Shown here piece after piece: positions 34,140-42,551 of a stretch of 64,000 nt of DNA (positions are counted from its first letter, which is position 1; each line of letters starts with the position of its first letter). The stretch is from Bacillus infantis. Its GTDB lineage: Bacteria; Bacillota; Bacilli; Bacillales; Cytobacillaceae. The notes below the pieces were generated by a model. It saw only the letters and a program-made list of their open reading frames with translations. It did no database searches and was not told the origin of the DNA. Both the position numbers and the translations under genes were made by a program. The stretch covers positions 310,001 through 374,000 of the forward strand of contig NZ_JAIVAP010000001.1 in the NCBI RefSeq assembly GCF_020171945.1, in the 5' to 3' direction.

Positions 34140-34598
34140 CTAAACCGTCCTGCCTGTGTCTGCTCGTTGCCTCCTTTTATCTAAGAGATCTTCTGCAGCT
34201 GCAATGCTCCCCGTCAGCCATACAGGCGCATCCGGCTGCTCAAGAATTTCTCTGCTGCTCATCCACATCACTTCTTCGTTTTCATCAGGACAGACCGGAC
34301 TGGCTTCCCCGCTTTCGTATTCACACAGAAAAACAATGTCAATCACATGGCATCCATCATCCGTTATGAAAGAACTGCTGCATACATACTCCATTTCGTC
34401 TTTTATCAGTACTCCAGTTTCCTCAAGGATTTCTCTTTTTACTGTTCTTTCTAAAATATCTTTTGAGTGGCCTTCCCTCTCCGCCTTGCCTCCGATCAGA
34501 GCCAGCATTCCCCCCGCGTGGCTTTCCTGGCTGCTTCTTTTTCCGATCAGCCATTTTCCTTCTTTGTGGACTGCTCCTTCAACATTTACTATAAACAT
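34140..34598 (-). CDS. Nudix hydrolase
   Basis: A 152-residue protein with a Nudix box GGKAEREGHSKDILERTVKREILEETG that is a little longer than the consensus between GG and RE. The start MFIVNVEGAVHKEGKW is chosen by GAGGCGTG 6 nt upstream. It lies just upstream of the clamp paralogue on the same strand with a 43-bp gap and no terminator, so they are probably co-transcribed. A nucleotide-pool role beside a DNA clamp is plausible but unproven. Confidence 0.8.
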   Translation of the reverse strand: MFIVNVEGAVHKEGKWLIGKRSSQESHAGGMLALIGGKAEREGHSKDILERTVKREILEETGVLIKDEMEYVCSSSFITDDGCHVIDIVFLCEYESGEASPVCPDENEEVMWMSSREILEQPDAPVWLTGSIAAAEDLLDKRRQRADTGRTV

Positions 34599-34616
34599 CG
34601 CTTTCACGCCTCTACT

Positions 34617-34721
34617 TTATGTTAAATTTTCTACTAAACCAAATCTGCTATATAGTTTTTCAACCGGCCGGATCATATGTTTCAGCAGATAGAAAGAATT
34701 CATACTCTGTTCCATATCCAT
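34617..34721 (-). CDS. micro-ORF upstream of the Nudix gene, 34 aa
   Basis: Reads MDMEQSMNSFYLLKHMIRPV and ends YSRFGLVENLT. AAGGAGGAG lies 12 nt before the ATG, slightly far but strong. It stops 18 nt before the Nudix start, so it would be the first gene of a three-gene unit. Not recognised. Confidence 0.4.
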   Translation of the reverse strand: MDMEQSMNSFYLLKHMIRPVEKLYSRFGLVENLT

Positions 34722-34799
34722 AAAGGACCGCGGCTCCTCCTTTCACTCACCTAATATTACCATAATTATCAAAACATTCAGCAATTTAAAAAGGAAATA

Positions 34800-34836
34800 A
34801 AAGTAGACAGCTTAATGGAAGCTGCCTACCTTTTAA
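34800..34836 (-). terminator. terminator overlapping the gtrA stop
   Basis: AAAGGTAGGCAGCTT / AAGCTGTCTACTTTT stem on the minus strand; the stop codon TAG lies inside the left arm. Confidence 0.75.
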
Positions 34837-35248
34837 ACACAATATATTTCTGTCCCAAATAATTCAACACTGTATATAATAAGGTTCCAAATAGGACTGC
34901 CGCCGTTTCAGGATAGAATGGCAGATGGCTGTCCAAAATCAATGCCAGCTTCTTTGCCAGGCTGTAGGAAATAAAATAGCAGCTTGCAGCAAGGCTCGCA
35001 AAGAGAAGACTGCTTTTTATAAAAGGCTGTGAGCTTTTAAATGTATAAGCTTTATTAAGAAAATAGCTTGTCACAGCACCAGCAGCATTTCCCAGGAACG
35101 TGGAGAGCCAGTACCCAGCCCCTGCCCACAATAGAATATAAATGCTGCCGAGCCCGATCAGCGTATTGATTAGGCCGACCAGCAGGAACCTGATAATTGT
35201 ATCAGTTGGTTTCAGGAAGCTGGCGATACTTGATGCTGTATCCTTCAT
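34826..35248 (-). CDS. GtrA family membrane protein
   Basis: A 140-residue protein with four helices and the GtrA pattern FLLVGLINTLIGLGSIYILLW near the N-terminus, NAAGAVTSYFLNKAYTF in the middle and NYLGQKYIVFKR at the end. GtrA proteins are thought to flip lipid-linked sugars for cell-surface glycosylation. It overlaps the glycosyltransferase gene by 47 bp and is the last gene of the ykoS-ykoT-gtrA unit. Confidence 0.85.
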   Translation of the reverse strand: MKDTASSIASFLKPTDTIIRFLLVGLINTLIGLGSIYILLWAGAGYWLSTFLGNAAGAVTSYFLNKAYTFKSSQPFIKSSLLFASLAASCYFISYSLAKKLALILDSHLPFYPETAAVLFGTLLYTVLNYLGQKYIVFKR

Positions 35249-36239
35249 CCTGCTCCATCTCCCTGTTTTTCAGCTGAAGTGACGCAGGCAGTGTATAGGT
35301 ATCGATTTCAACGATGAATCTGGGACGCCTTTTCGTTTCTTTATAGATTTTGCCTATATATTCACCAATCATCCCGATAGCGGTAAGCTGCACCCCGCCT
35401 ATGAGCCAGATGGAAGAAATGAGGGATGTCCACCCTGCTTCAGTGCTTCCTGTAAATTTAAGAAAAAGAAAATAAGTCCCGAAAAGGACGCTGATCACCG
35501 ATGAAACGATGCCTGCCATTAAGACCAGCCGGATCGGCGTCACTGAAAAAGAAGTTAATCCGTCGAGGGCGAAGGAAATCATTTTTTTCAGCGGATATTT
35601 CGTCTCTCCTGCCATCCGCTCTTTCCGCTCATATAATACCTGGGCAGAGCGGAAGCCAATAAGTGGGATGATTCCCCTCAGGAACATATTGGTTTCTCCA
35701 TACTGTGCCAGCTCCTCTGCAGCGCGCCTGCTTAAGAGGCGAAAATCGGCATGATTGTAGATCAGGCTGGCACCAAGCTTGGCCATCATTTTATAGAAAC
35801 CCTGTGCGGTGGCCCGTTTGAAAAAGGTATCTTCTTCCCGCTTGCTCCTCACTCCATAGACAATATCACAGCCTTCATGATATTTTTTCAGGAATTCCCT
35901 TATAGCCCCGGGATCATCCTGCAGATCAGCATCGATTGTAACAATGCAATCAGATGATTTCATGCTGGTGAATATTCCTGCAAGAAGGGCATTTTGGTGC
36001 CCTGAGTTCCTGGACAGCTTAAGCCCTGTCACCCGTTCTGATTTCAGGCTTTCTTTATGGATGAGATTCCATGTCCTGTCCCTGCTTCCGTCATCAACAA
36101 ACAAAAGCTTGCTCGAGCTGGAAATCAGCCCTTCAGTTTCAAGGTCCTCCAGCAGCCTGCCAAGTTCCGCCATCGTATATGCCAGCATCTCTTCTTCGTT
36201 ATAGCAGGGTACAACGATAGTCAATATGGTTTCAGTCAT
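35202..36239 (-). CDS. ykoT: family 2 glycosyltransferase (GtrB/YkoT-like)
   Basis: A 345-residue polyprenyl-phosphate glycosyltransferase. The GT-A domain (1-230) contains VVPCYNEEEML, FVDDGSRDRTW and TIDADLQDDPGAIREF (DxD-type). Two C-terminal helices (about 235-255 and 270-295) anchor it. It probably transfers a sugar to undecaprenyl phosphate, for flipping by GtrA and use by the YkoS-like protein. AGGAGG precedes the start; the upstream gene stop is about 20 bp away. Confidence 0.88.
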   Translation of the reverse strand: MTETILTIVVPCYNEEEMLAYTMAELGRLLEDLETEGLISSSSKLLFVDDGSRDRTWNLIHKESLKSERVTGLKLSRNSGHQNALLAGIFTSMKSSDCIVTIDADLQDDPGAIREFLKKYHEGCDIVYGVRSKREEDTFFKRATAQGFYKMMAKLGASLIYNHADFRLLSRRAAEELAQYGETNMFLRGIIPLIGFRSAQVLYERKERMAGETKYPLKKMISFALDGLTSFSVTPIRLVLMAGIVSSVISVLFGTYFLFLKFTGSTEAGWTSLISSIWLIGGVQLTAIGMIGEYIGKIYKETKRRPRFIVEIDTYTLPASLQLKNREMEQDEGYSIKYRQLPETN

Positions 36240-36258
36240 TCTGCTTCCTCCTAGATGT

Positions 36259-37941
36259 CTATATTGCCTTATACAGATAAATCTTCCAGGCAGCATCCCC
36301 TGTTGTGAATTCTCTCTCCAGCTCAAGCCCATTTTCCATGCTGTTTAAAATCGGCACGGCAGAAAAAATATATTGTCCGCCCATTTCTTTGAAGACAGCG
36401 GTATCCAATTCGAGATTTTTAAGCTTCTTATTTGAATTTTTTTTGAACATATAATGCTTCCCCAGTTCCGCTGTAAAGATATAGCATCTTCCTCCCCACT
36501 CATCAAAATAGCGGCGTATAGTCTTATTTTTTGCCAATTCCTCCGCAATTATTTTCCTGAACCTGTGCTTATAGGTGAGCGGGTAGAAATTATTATACGT
36601 ATCAAGGGTATAAAAGCCGTTATACTGGGCGATTGCCGGATGGATGCCTATGCTTGCGACCCGGTAATCCTCCTTTGGCCTGTCTATGTATTTTCCTATC
36701 TCCAAGAATAAATTTTCTGCGTAGAATTCTTTAACCGATGGCTTCCTGCTGTAAATGATTTCTTCATTGAAGGCTCCAAGCAAAATAATTTGAGCGATAA
36801 TGACGGCAAGGATGCTCTTTCGGGTTTTCGAAGATGTCCAGACAACCCTTAAAGCGAGCGCGAATCCCATATAAATGATAAGCGGCCGCAAAAAATGGAA
36901 CCTGGCAAAATTGAAGGTGTCCATAAAATGAAATCGCTCTGTCAACGGAAGCCATCCTTTATAAAACCAGAAAGCATACCAGAAGGACAGAAGAAAATTA
37001 AAGGCAAATAAAAATACATAAACTCTCTCCTGACGCCAGCTTTTATTCTTCAAGACCAGGAATAAAGCATAAAGAGTGACAGGCAGGATAATCAGGCCAT
37101 GAACTGTCATGACATGGGTATGGCCCAAAACGAAGTTCTTAAAGGCGAGCCTGATGCAATGGGCAAATGTCAGCCGAGCATGAAAATATTCATCACGGCT
37201 GTTGTCTTCTTCCAGGAAAAGAAAGGAGTGGACAAGGCGGTACTCAACCAGCAGATATAAAAGTGTCATGCCGGCAATAGCCGCAAAGAACCGCAGATTA
37301 AGGCCTTTTCCCCTGAACAGGTCAAACAGCCATAAGCCACCCATTGCAGCAAGGAAGAAGAAAAATCCGAGAACAAAGCTGGAGTAAAAAGGAAGCAGCG
37401 CGAGCGCTAGATAGCTTTTCCAGTCCGCCTTCCCCTTCCTTATATTCAAAAAAGCCCATAAGGCAAGGGGCATACCAAGCGTGCTCAGCATTCCTGATGG
37501 CCAAAATGGAGTCAGCGCGAATGCAAGCGCTGTGCCTACCCTGATGGCAGACCATTCAGGATCCTTGATAAAATGACTTTTCAGCAAAAGGTACATGCCC
37601 ATGAAGGCGGCACATCTTGTAAAAAGCTGATTGAGGGCATAGGCTATCATGGTCGGAAAAATAGAAAATAGCCAGACGATGCCGCTGAGTTCAGTTCCGA
37701 AGGCATTGCGCGGCAGGCCGTTGATGACCTGCGGGACGACAGCCTCTGCTGTTCCAAAAGTCTGCCCGCTTTCTCTGAGGACTTTATACCAGGCCAGATT
37801 AGAATCCAGGTTGTCATGGACGCGTATATGCGCATCTTCCCCTAGAATGAATAATGGGCTTACATACAAGGCAATGACAGCGAGCGCCATGACAATATTT
37901 TTTCTGTCTTTCAGGAATAGATTTCCGGTCAATTCATACAC
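36259..37941 (-). CDS. ykoS: YkoS-like polytopic membrane protein (DUF6044-like)
   Basis: A 560-residue membrane protein with about 11-12 helices and a soluble C-terminal part (from about 420) containing YNGFYTLDTYNNFYPLTYKH. An N-terminal HDNLDSNLAWYKVL segment with acidic residues between helices 1 and 2 is typical of GT-C type glycosyltransferases that use lipid-linked sugars. Position before ykoT and gtrA matches the ykoS-ykoT neighbourhood of B. subtilis. Likely role: sugar transfer to a surface polymer or protein. Confidence 0.65.
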   Translation of the reverse strand: MYELTGNLFLKDRKNIVMALAVIALYVSPLFILGEDAHIRVHDNLDSNLAWYKVLRESGQTFGTAEAVVPQVINGLPRNAFGTELSGIVWLFSIFPTMIAYALNQLFTRCAAFMGMYLLLKSHFIKDPEWSAIRVGTALAFALTPFWPSGMLSTLGMPLALWAFLNIRKGKADWKSYLALALLPFYSSFVLGFFFFLAAMGGLWLFDLFRGKGLNLRFFAAIAGMTLLYLLVEYRLVHSFLFLEEDNSRDEYFHARLTFAHCIRLAFKNFVLGHTHVMTVHGLIILPVTLYALFLVLKNKSWRQERVYVFLFAFNFLLSFWYAFWFYKGWLPLTERFHFMDTFNFARFHFLRPLIIYMGFALALRVVWTSSKTRKSILAVIIAQIILLGAFNEEIIYSRKPSVKEFYAENLFLEIGKYIDRPKEDYRVASIGIHPAIAQYNGFYTLDTYNNFYPLTYKHRFRKIIAEELAKNKTIRRYFDEWGGRCYIFTAELGKHYMFKKNSNKKLKNLELDTAVFKEMGGQYIFSAVPILNSMENGLELEREFTTGDAAWKIYLYKAI

Positions 37942-38093
37942 CCCGCCAACTCTTGCATTGATATTAAATTGTGCGGGCTTCAGGAGAACTATTCCTTTTT
38001 TTCCTGATTAAAAGGTGCATATCCCGTTTGTCCCTGTTCATATGTTCAGATGAGTGCACTTAGCTTCGTATAATCAGCTGGGAGGTATTAAGC

Positions 38094-38975
38094 ATGATCA
38101 GAAAAGCGGTCATTCCGGCAGCCGGCCTTGGCACCCGTTTTCTGCCCGCCACAAAAGCCCAGCCAAAGGAAATGCTGCCGGTTGCCGACAAACCTGCCAT
38201 CCAATACATCGTAGAGGAAGCCATCGCTTCCGGCATTGAGGATATCATCATTATTACCGGGAGGAATAAACGCGCTATTGAAGACCATTTCGATAAGTCG
38301 GTCGAACTTGAGCTGATGCTGAAGAAAACCGGCAAAACCGAACTCTTAAAGAGAGTGGAAGCGGCTTCGAATCTCGCTTCCATCCATTATGTACGGCAAA
38401 AGGAGCCTTTGGGGCTCGGGCACGCGGTTCTTTGTGCAAAACAATTTATAGGGAATGAACCTTTTGCTGTCCTCCTCGGTGATGACCTGGTCGATTCAGG
38501 TACCCCTGCCCTCCTGCAGATGATCAGCCAATTCAAGGAAACTGGAGCCTGCATGGTCGGCGCAAAAGAAATCCCGTGGGAAGATGTTTCCAAATACGGG
38601 ATCATCGATTATTCATTTAAAGCAGGCAATCTTTGTAAAATTGAACGGCTGGTCGAAAAGCCTCCGAAGCAATCAGCCCCGACCAACCAGGCAATCATCG
38701 GGCGCTATGTCCTGACACCTGAGGTATTTCCTATTTTGGAGACCCTTCAGCCTGATCCTTCTGGAGAAATCCAGCTGACTGAAGCACTGTCGCAGCTCCT
38801 GAAAAAAGGGCCCATGTATTCATGTCTGATAGAAGGCAATCGCTATGATACCGGTGATAAATTCGGTTTTCTGCAGGCTTCAATTGAATTTGCATTAAAA
38901 AACGAAGAAATCAAAGAAAAGCTGGAGCAATATTTGTATAGCTTGCGGGAGAGTGAGAAGCGATCGGAGAGCTGA
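38094..38975 (+). CDS. galU: UTP-glucose-1-phosphate uridylyltransferase
   Basis: A 293-residue nucleotidyltransferase with the GalU motifs: IPAAGLGTRFLPATKAQPKEMLP (nucleotide loop), LGDDLV (metal), VGAKEIPWEDVSKYGIID and LVEKPP. It makes UDP-glucose for teichoic acid glucosylation and glycolipids (GtaB/YtdA in B. subtilis). It is divergent from the ykoS operon, which also points to surface glycan synthesis. GGGAGG precedes the ATG by 8 nt. Confidence 0.92.
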   Translation: MIRKAVIPAAGLGTRFLPATKAQPKEMLPVADKPAIQYIVEEAIASGIEDIIIITGRNKRAIEDHFDKSVELELMLKKTGKTELLKRVEAASNLASIHYVRQKEPLGLGHAVLCAKQFIGNEPFAVLLGDDLVDSGTPALLQMISQFKETGACMVGAKEIPWEDVSKYGIIDYSFKAGNLCKIERLVEKPPKQSAPTNQAIIGRYVLTPEVFPILETLQPDPSGEIQLTEALSQLLKKGPMYSCLIEGNRYDTGDKFGFLQASIEFALKNEEIKEKLEQYLYSLRESEKRSES

Positions 38976-38978
38976 AAA

Positions 38979-39003
38979 GAGACACTCTTTGGTGGAGTGT
39001 CTC
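38979..39003 (+). terminator. hairpin after galU
   Basis: Perfect GAGACACTC / GAGTGTCTC stem with a 7-nt loop, 3 nt after the stop. No T run follows, so its role as a terminator is uncertain. Confidence 0.4.
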
Positions 39004-39143
39004 AGCATGAACTAAGTGGAAATATAGTAAAAGCTGTAAAACTAAAGGACAACTCTTTTTAGGAAAAGATGAAGGTGAGTTTTCTATATAAAAAAGAGGT
39101 AACTTTTGAAAATAGTAAATGACAAGCAGCTTGCAGCCGAGTC

Positions 39144-39787
39144 ATGTATCCAGATCTCCAATGGATACATGAGTTCCTTTTAATATCCGCACTCGTGTAT
39201 CTCAGGAGCTTGATGGGATACATGACTTCCCTTTTTTTCCGCACTCATGTATCCCAGGAGCATGTTGGTATACATGACTTCCCTTTTTTCTCCGCACTCA
39301 TGTATCCCAGGAGCTTGATGGGATACATGACTTCCCTTTTTTCTCCGGACTTATGTATCTCAGGAGCCTGTTGGGATACATGACTTCCCTTTTTCCTCCG
39401 CACTCATGTATCTCAGGAGCTTGATGGGATACATGACTTCTTTTTTCTCCGGACTCATGTATCTCAGGAGCCAGTTGGGATACATGACTTCCCTTTTTTC
39501 TCCGCACTCATGTATCCCAGAAGCCTGTTGGGATACATGACTTCCTTTTTTCTCCGTACTCATGTATCTCAGGAGCCTGTTGGGATACATGACTTCCCTT
39601 TTTTCTCCGGACTCATGTATCCCAGGAGCCTGTTGGGATACATGACTTCCCTTTTTTCTCCGCCCTCATGTATCCCAGGAGCCTGGTGGTATACATGACT
39701 TCCCTTTTTTCTCAACACTCATGTATCCCAGGAGCCTGTTGGGATACATGACTTCCCTTTTTTCTCCGCACTCATGTATCCCAGGAG
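39144..39787. repeat. palindromic tandem array C (about 53-bp units, 12 copies)
   Basis: Twelve units from 39161 on, mean period about 52 bp. Each unit has perfect 11-bp arms GGGATACATGA / TCATGTATCCC, a T-rich centre of about 20 nt and an 11-nt linker (AGGAGCCTGTT). The last copy touches the stop codon of the leftward MATE gene. Several translated frames through it exist on both strands but the period is not a multiple of three, so they are not genes. The array fills most of the 38976-39787 gap; 39004-39143 shows nothing else. Confidence 0.95.
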
Positions 39788-41128
39788 TTAATTTTCAGGT
39801 GAAAACAGCCTTTTCCGGTCCCATCGACCGAATTTATAGTACGAAAAAGCAATTACACTGCTGATAACAAAGCTTGTTCCCATTCCGTATGCAATCCCCT
39901 CTTCCCCTATCCACTGTGCGAACAGGTAGGTCAAAGGGTACCTCAGCACCCAAAATGAGATGATATTGAGCACAAGCACCTGGAACATGGCCCCTGCTGC
40001 CCTTACTATGCCATTTAATACGAAATTGAGTCCGAGGAACGGATAGAAGAAAGCGATTGATGCAAGATAGCCTGTACCAAACTCAACGGCTCCCGGATCG
40101 GAAATGAACAGTGATATCCCCGCTTTTGCCAATAGCACAGCCGCTCCGGCAATCATAAGCATGATGACTAAATTATAAAGTGATCCATACAGCGCTATTT
40201 TATGAACCCTTTTCCATTGACCTGCCCCAATATTCTGCCCTGCCATGCTGTTGACGGCCGTGCCGAGCGCCGAAGCCGGCAGCATGATCAGGCTGTCAAT
40301 CCTCTGCGCTGCCCCAAAGCCTGCAACCGTGTCAGTCCCGAAGGAATTCACCACACTCATTATGGCCATAACACCAGCTGAGATCACCATCATCTGTAGA
40401 CCTGACGGTATGCCTAATTTGAGAATAGTCCACACTTCAGCCTTCTGCGGCATGAATGGCAGTGAGAATGGGGCGAGCTTTCTTTTCAGGACAATATACA
40501 TGCCAGAAATGAATGCGGCACCTTGAGCTACAAGAGTGGCATATGCAGCTCCATCGATTCCCCAGCCGAGGGCCGAAATGAATATTGGGTCCAACACACT
40601 GTTAAGAGCTACTGCAACCAGCACAAAAATCAGCGGCGTCCTGCTGTCCCCCAGGGAACGAAGGATTGTGCCGATAAAATTGTATCCAAATAAAAAAAGG
40701 ATGCCGAGAAAATTGATTTTTAAATATGAGTCTGCTTCCGCGATCATTGCCTCAGGTGTATCGAGCCATTGAAGGATAGGCTTTGAAGCCAGATATCCTG
40801 CTGCACCCAGAGCCAGCGAAAGCAGGGTGAGGATGATCACAAAACTATTGAGATATTGCCTCAGCCCTTTTTCATCATCTCCTCCCTTTTGCTGTGACAG
40901 AATTGTCAAAGCGGCATTGTTGATTCCAATAATGAATGACAGAACCGTGAATATGATTGTGCTGGAAACGGCAATGCTGCCGAGGGAAGAAGCACCGAGC
41001 AGATTCCCCACCCAAAGGCTGTCTACGAACTGGTAGGAAACCTGCAGCAGGTTCGTCAGCATGATGGGAGTAGAAAAAATGAACATTTGCTTCAGGATAT
41101 TCCCTTGTGTAAAGTCTTGCTGGGACAT
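39788..41128 (-). CDS. MATE family efflux transporter
   Basis: A 446-residue, twelve-helix transporter. Features include QMFIFSTPIMLTNLLQVSYQFVDSLWVGNLLG in helix 1 and GFGAAQRIDSLIMLPASALG in helix 7, both typical of the DinF/NorM families. They export cationic drugs or metabolites with Na+ or H+. The ATG at 41128 follows AAGGTGTGG. Its stop abuts array C with no separate terminator visible. Confidence 0.9.
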   Translation of the reverse strand: MSQQDFTQGNILKQMFIFSTPIMLTNLLQVSYQFVDSLWVGNLLGASSLGSIAVSSTIIFTVLSFIIGINNAALTILSQQKGGDDEKGLRQYLNSFVIILTLLSLALGAAGYLASKPILQWLDTPEAMIAEADSYLKINFLGILFLFGYNFIGTILRSLGDSRTPLIFVLVAVALNSVLDPIFISALGWGIDGAAYATLVAQGAAFISGMYIVLKRKLAPFSLPFMPQKAEVWTILKLGIPSGLQMMVISAGVMAIMSVVNSFGTDTVAGFGAAQRIDSLIMLPASALGTAVNSMAGQNIGAGQWKRVHKIALYGSLYNLVIMLMIAGAAVLLAKAGISLFISDPGAVEFGTGYLASIAFFYPFLGLNFVLNGIVRAAGAMFQVLVLNIISFWVLRYPLTYLFAQWIGEEGIAYGMGTSFVISSVIAFSYYKFGRWDRKRLFSPEN

Positions 41129-41302
41129 AAAAAACCACACCTTAAATTATGATTGCTTCTATTATTTCTCTTTTTATATTTAAATTCTACTCAAACGTTT
41201 CGAATTTCGAATTATTGCTTTAGTATGTATTTTTTGGGTTTACATTTCAGAAAAAGGGGTATTTTTCCATTTGGAACCAATAAATGAATGAGGGGGAACA
41301 AG

Positions 41303-41842
41303 ATGGAAAAACGATTTTATGCGGCTAAAGTAAAGTTCCTTCTGTTTATGCTGATTGTATTGGCTGCTGGTGTATTTTTTGCCTGGCTGGCTGCCGATAT
41401 GGTTTTAAATGGGGAAAACAGGGAGCTGTTTATGCTGATTATCTATTCTCTTTTTGCTGTTCTGTTATTCGGGTGTGCCCTGCTTTTTGCAAGAATGATT
41501 TTTGATAAAGCCCCATTGGTTACTTTCAGCACAGAGGGTCTGGAAGTCAATGGACCAGGCGGCCCTGGGCTGATTGTCTGGGAAGATTTTGAGGGTATCT
41601 TTCCATATGAGGTCCATGGCAGTGCTTTCCTCGGGGTTATCGTGAAGGATGAAGAAAAGTACATAGAAAGGCTTCCTGCCAGAAAGAAAAGATTGGTGAA
41701 GATCAATCAAGGAACCGGATTTCCTCCTTTTAATATCAGCATGAATTCGCTTAAACATAGGAAGGAATTCATTGAAGAGCTGGAGAAGAGGGAGATACCT
41801 GTTCTGGTTGTTGAGGAAGAACTGAAAAAAGAGAACATATGA
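41303..41842 (+). CDS. STM3941-family membrane protein
   Basis: A 179-residue protein with two N-terminal helices (about 10-33 and 43-64) and a soluble C-terminal domain. TFSTEGLEVNGPGGPGLIVWEDFEGI followed by FLGVIVKDEEKYIERLP resembles the STM3941 family, PH-like membrane proteins of unknown function. The ATG at 41303 has GAGGGGG upstream. It is monocistronic and convergent with the next gene. Confidence 0.65.
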   Translation: MEKRFYAAKVKFLLFMLIVLAAGVFFAWLAADMVLNGENRELFMLIIYSLFAVLLFGCALLFARMIFDKAPLVTFSTEGLEVNGPGGPGLIVWEDFEGIFPYEVHGSAFLGVIVKDEEKYIERLPARKKRLVKINQGTGFPPFNISMNSLKHRKEFIEELEKREIPVLVVEEELKKENI

Positions 41843-41877
41843 ATATCCCGCCTTGAAGATAGAGGCGGAATATTCTG

Positions 41878-42435
41878 TCATATATTCATCTCTTTGTTCT
41901 TTTGAGGGGCCTTAGGCCAGATAAAAAAACTGATAGAATAAATCAAATCTGCTGCAAGAACAACCGACCATATTTTCACAGCTCCGGATAGAGCTTCCGT
42001 TCTTCCCGGATCATCTGCGATAAGCACAGTTCCCATCAGCAATGCAGCTCCGATGAGATATGCAGCCGCATGTTTCGCAAAACCTTTTATATTGTGCCTT
42101 GCATGATCCCAGCCATATCTTTTTTCCGGCCGTTTGCCCTTTTTGGCGATGTAATATAAAAACCTTTCGTCAGCCCACTGGATCATACTTTTTCCAAAAG
42201 CAATCGACACACCGATATATACGGCAGCCAATGCATGTGCCTGTGTTGCTTCTGAGCCTCTGTATAAATCCAATGCCGCTGCTGCCAGCAGAATCAGATC
42301 CACTGCAGGAGTCATTGCGAGCAGGATGAGACCGGTTTTCTTTTTTCCGAAAAGATAACGCATAGAAAGGCCGGCCAATATTAAAACCCAAAAGCCGGCT
42401 TCACACCCGATGATAACCCACAGTATCCAGTTCAT
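41878..42435 (-). CDS. YmcC-like membrane protein
   Basis: A 185-residue membrane protein with about five helices (MNWILWVIIGCEAGFWVLIL at the start; KTGLILLAMTPAVDLILLAA next). Relatives such as B. subtilis YmcC have no known function. As in B. subtilis, where ymcC neighbours pksA, the gene lies divergent from a TetR-type regulator. GGAAGGGG precedes the ATG at 42435. Confidence 0.6.
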   Translation of the reverse strand: MNWILWVIIGCEAGFWVLILAGLSMRYLFGKKKTGLILLAMTPAVDLILLAAAALDLYRGSEATQAHALAAVYIGVSIAFGKSMIQWADERFLYYIAKKGKRPEKRYGWDHARHNIKGFAKHAAAYLIGAALLMGTVLIADDPGRTEALSGAVKIWSVVLAADLIYSISFFIWPKAPQKNKEMNI

Positions 42436-42511
42436 AACTTCCCCTTCCAGTATTCTTGAATTGTTTAAACTCATCATAACATCATAATTTTGGCAGTACA
42501 AGTGTATTATT

Positions 42512-42551
42512 TAAAATTGAAACCTTTGTTATGGTCTGTTAAACTGAAACC
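42512..42551 (+). promoter_or_regulatory. promoter of the TetR gene with direct repeats, apparently leaderless
   Basis: TTGAAA (42517-42522) and TAAACT (42540-42545) are 17 bp apart. The ATG begins 7 nt after the -10 and no ribosome site is present, so the mRNA probably starts at the ATG. TAAAATTGAAACC and TTAAACTGAAACC are near-identical direct repeats 27 bp apart overlapping the promoter, candidate operators. Confidence 0.45.

Noticed and set aside
39144-39698. Several reading frames of 60-79 codons through array C on both strands
   Set aside because: They are by-products of a 53-bp tandem repeat whose length is not a multiple of three; no ribosome sites and repeated in all frames.
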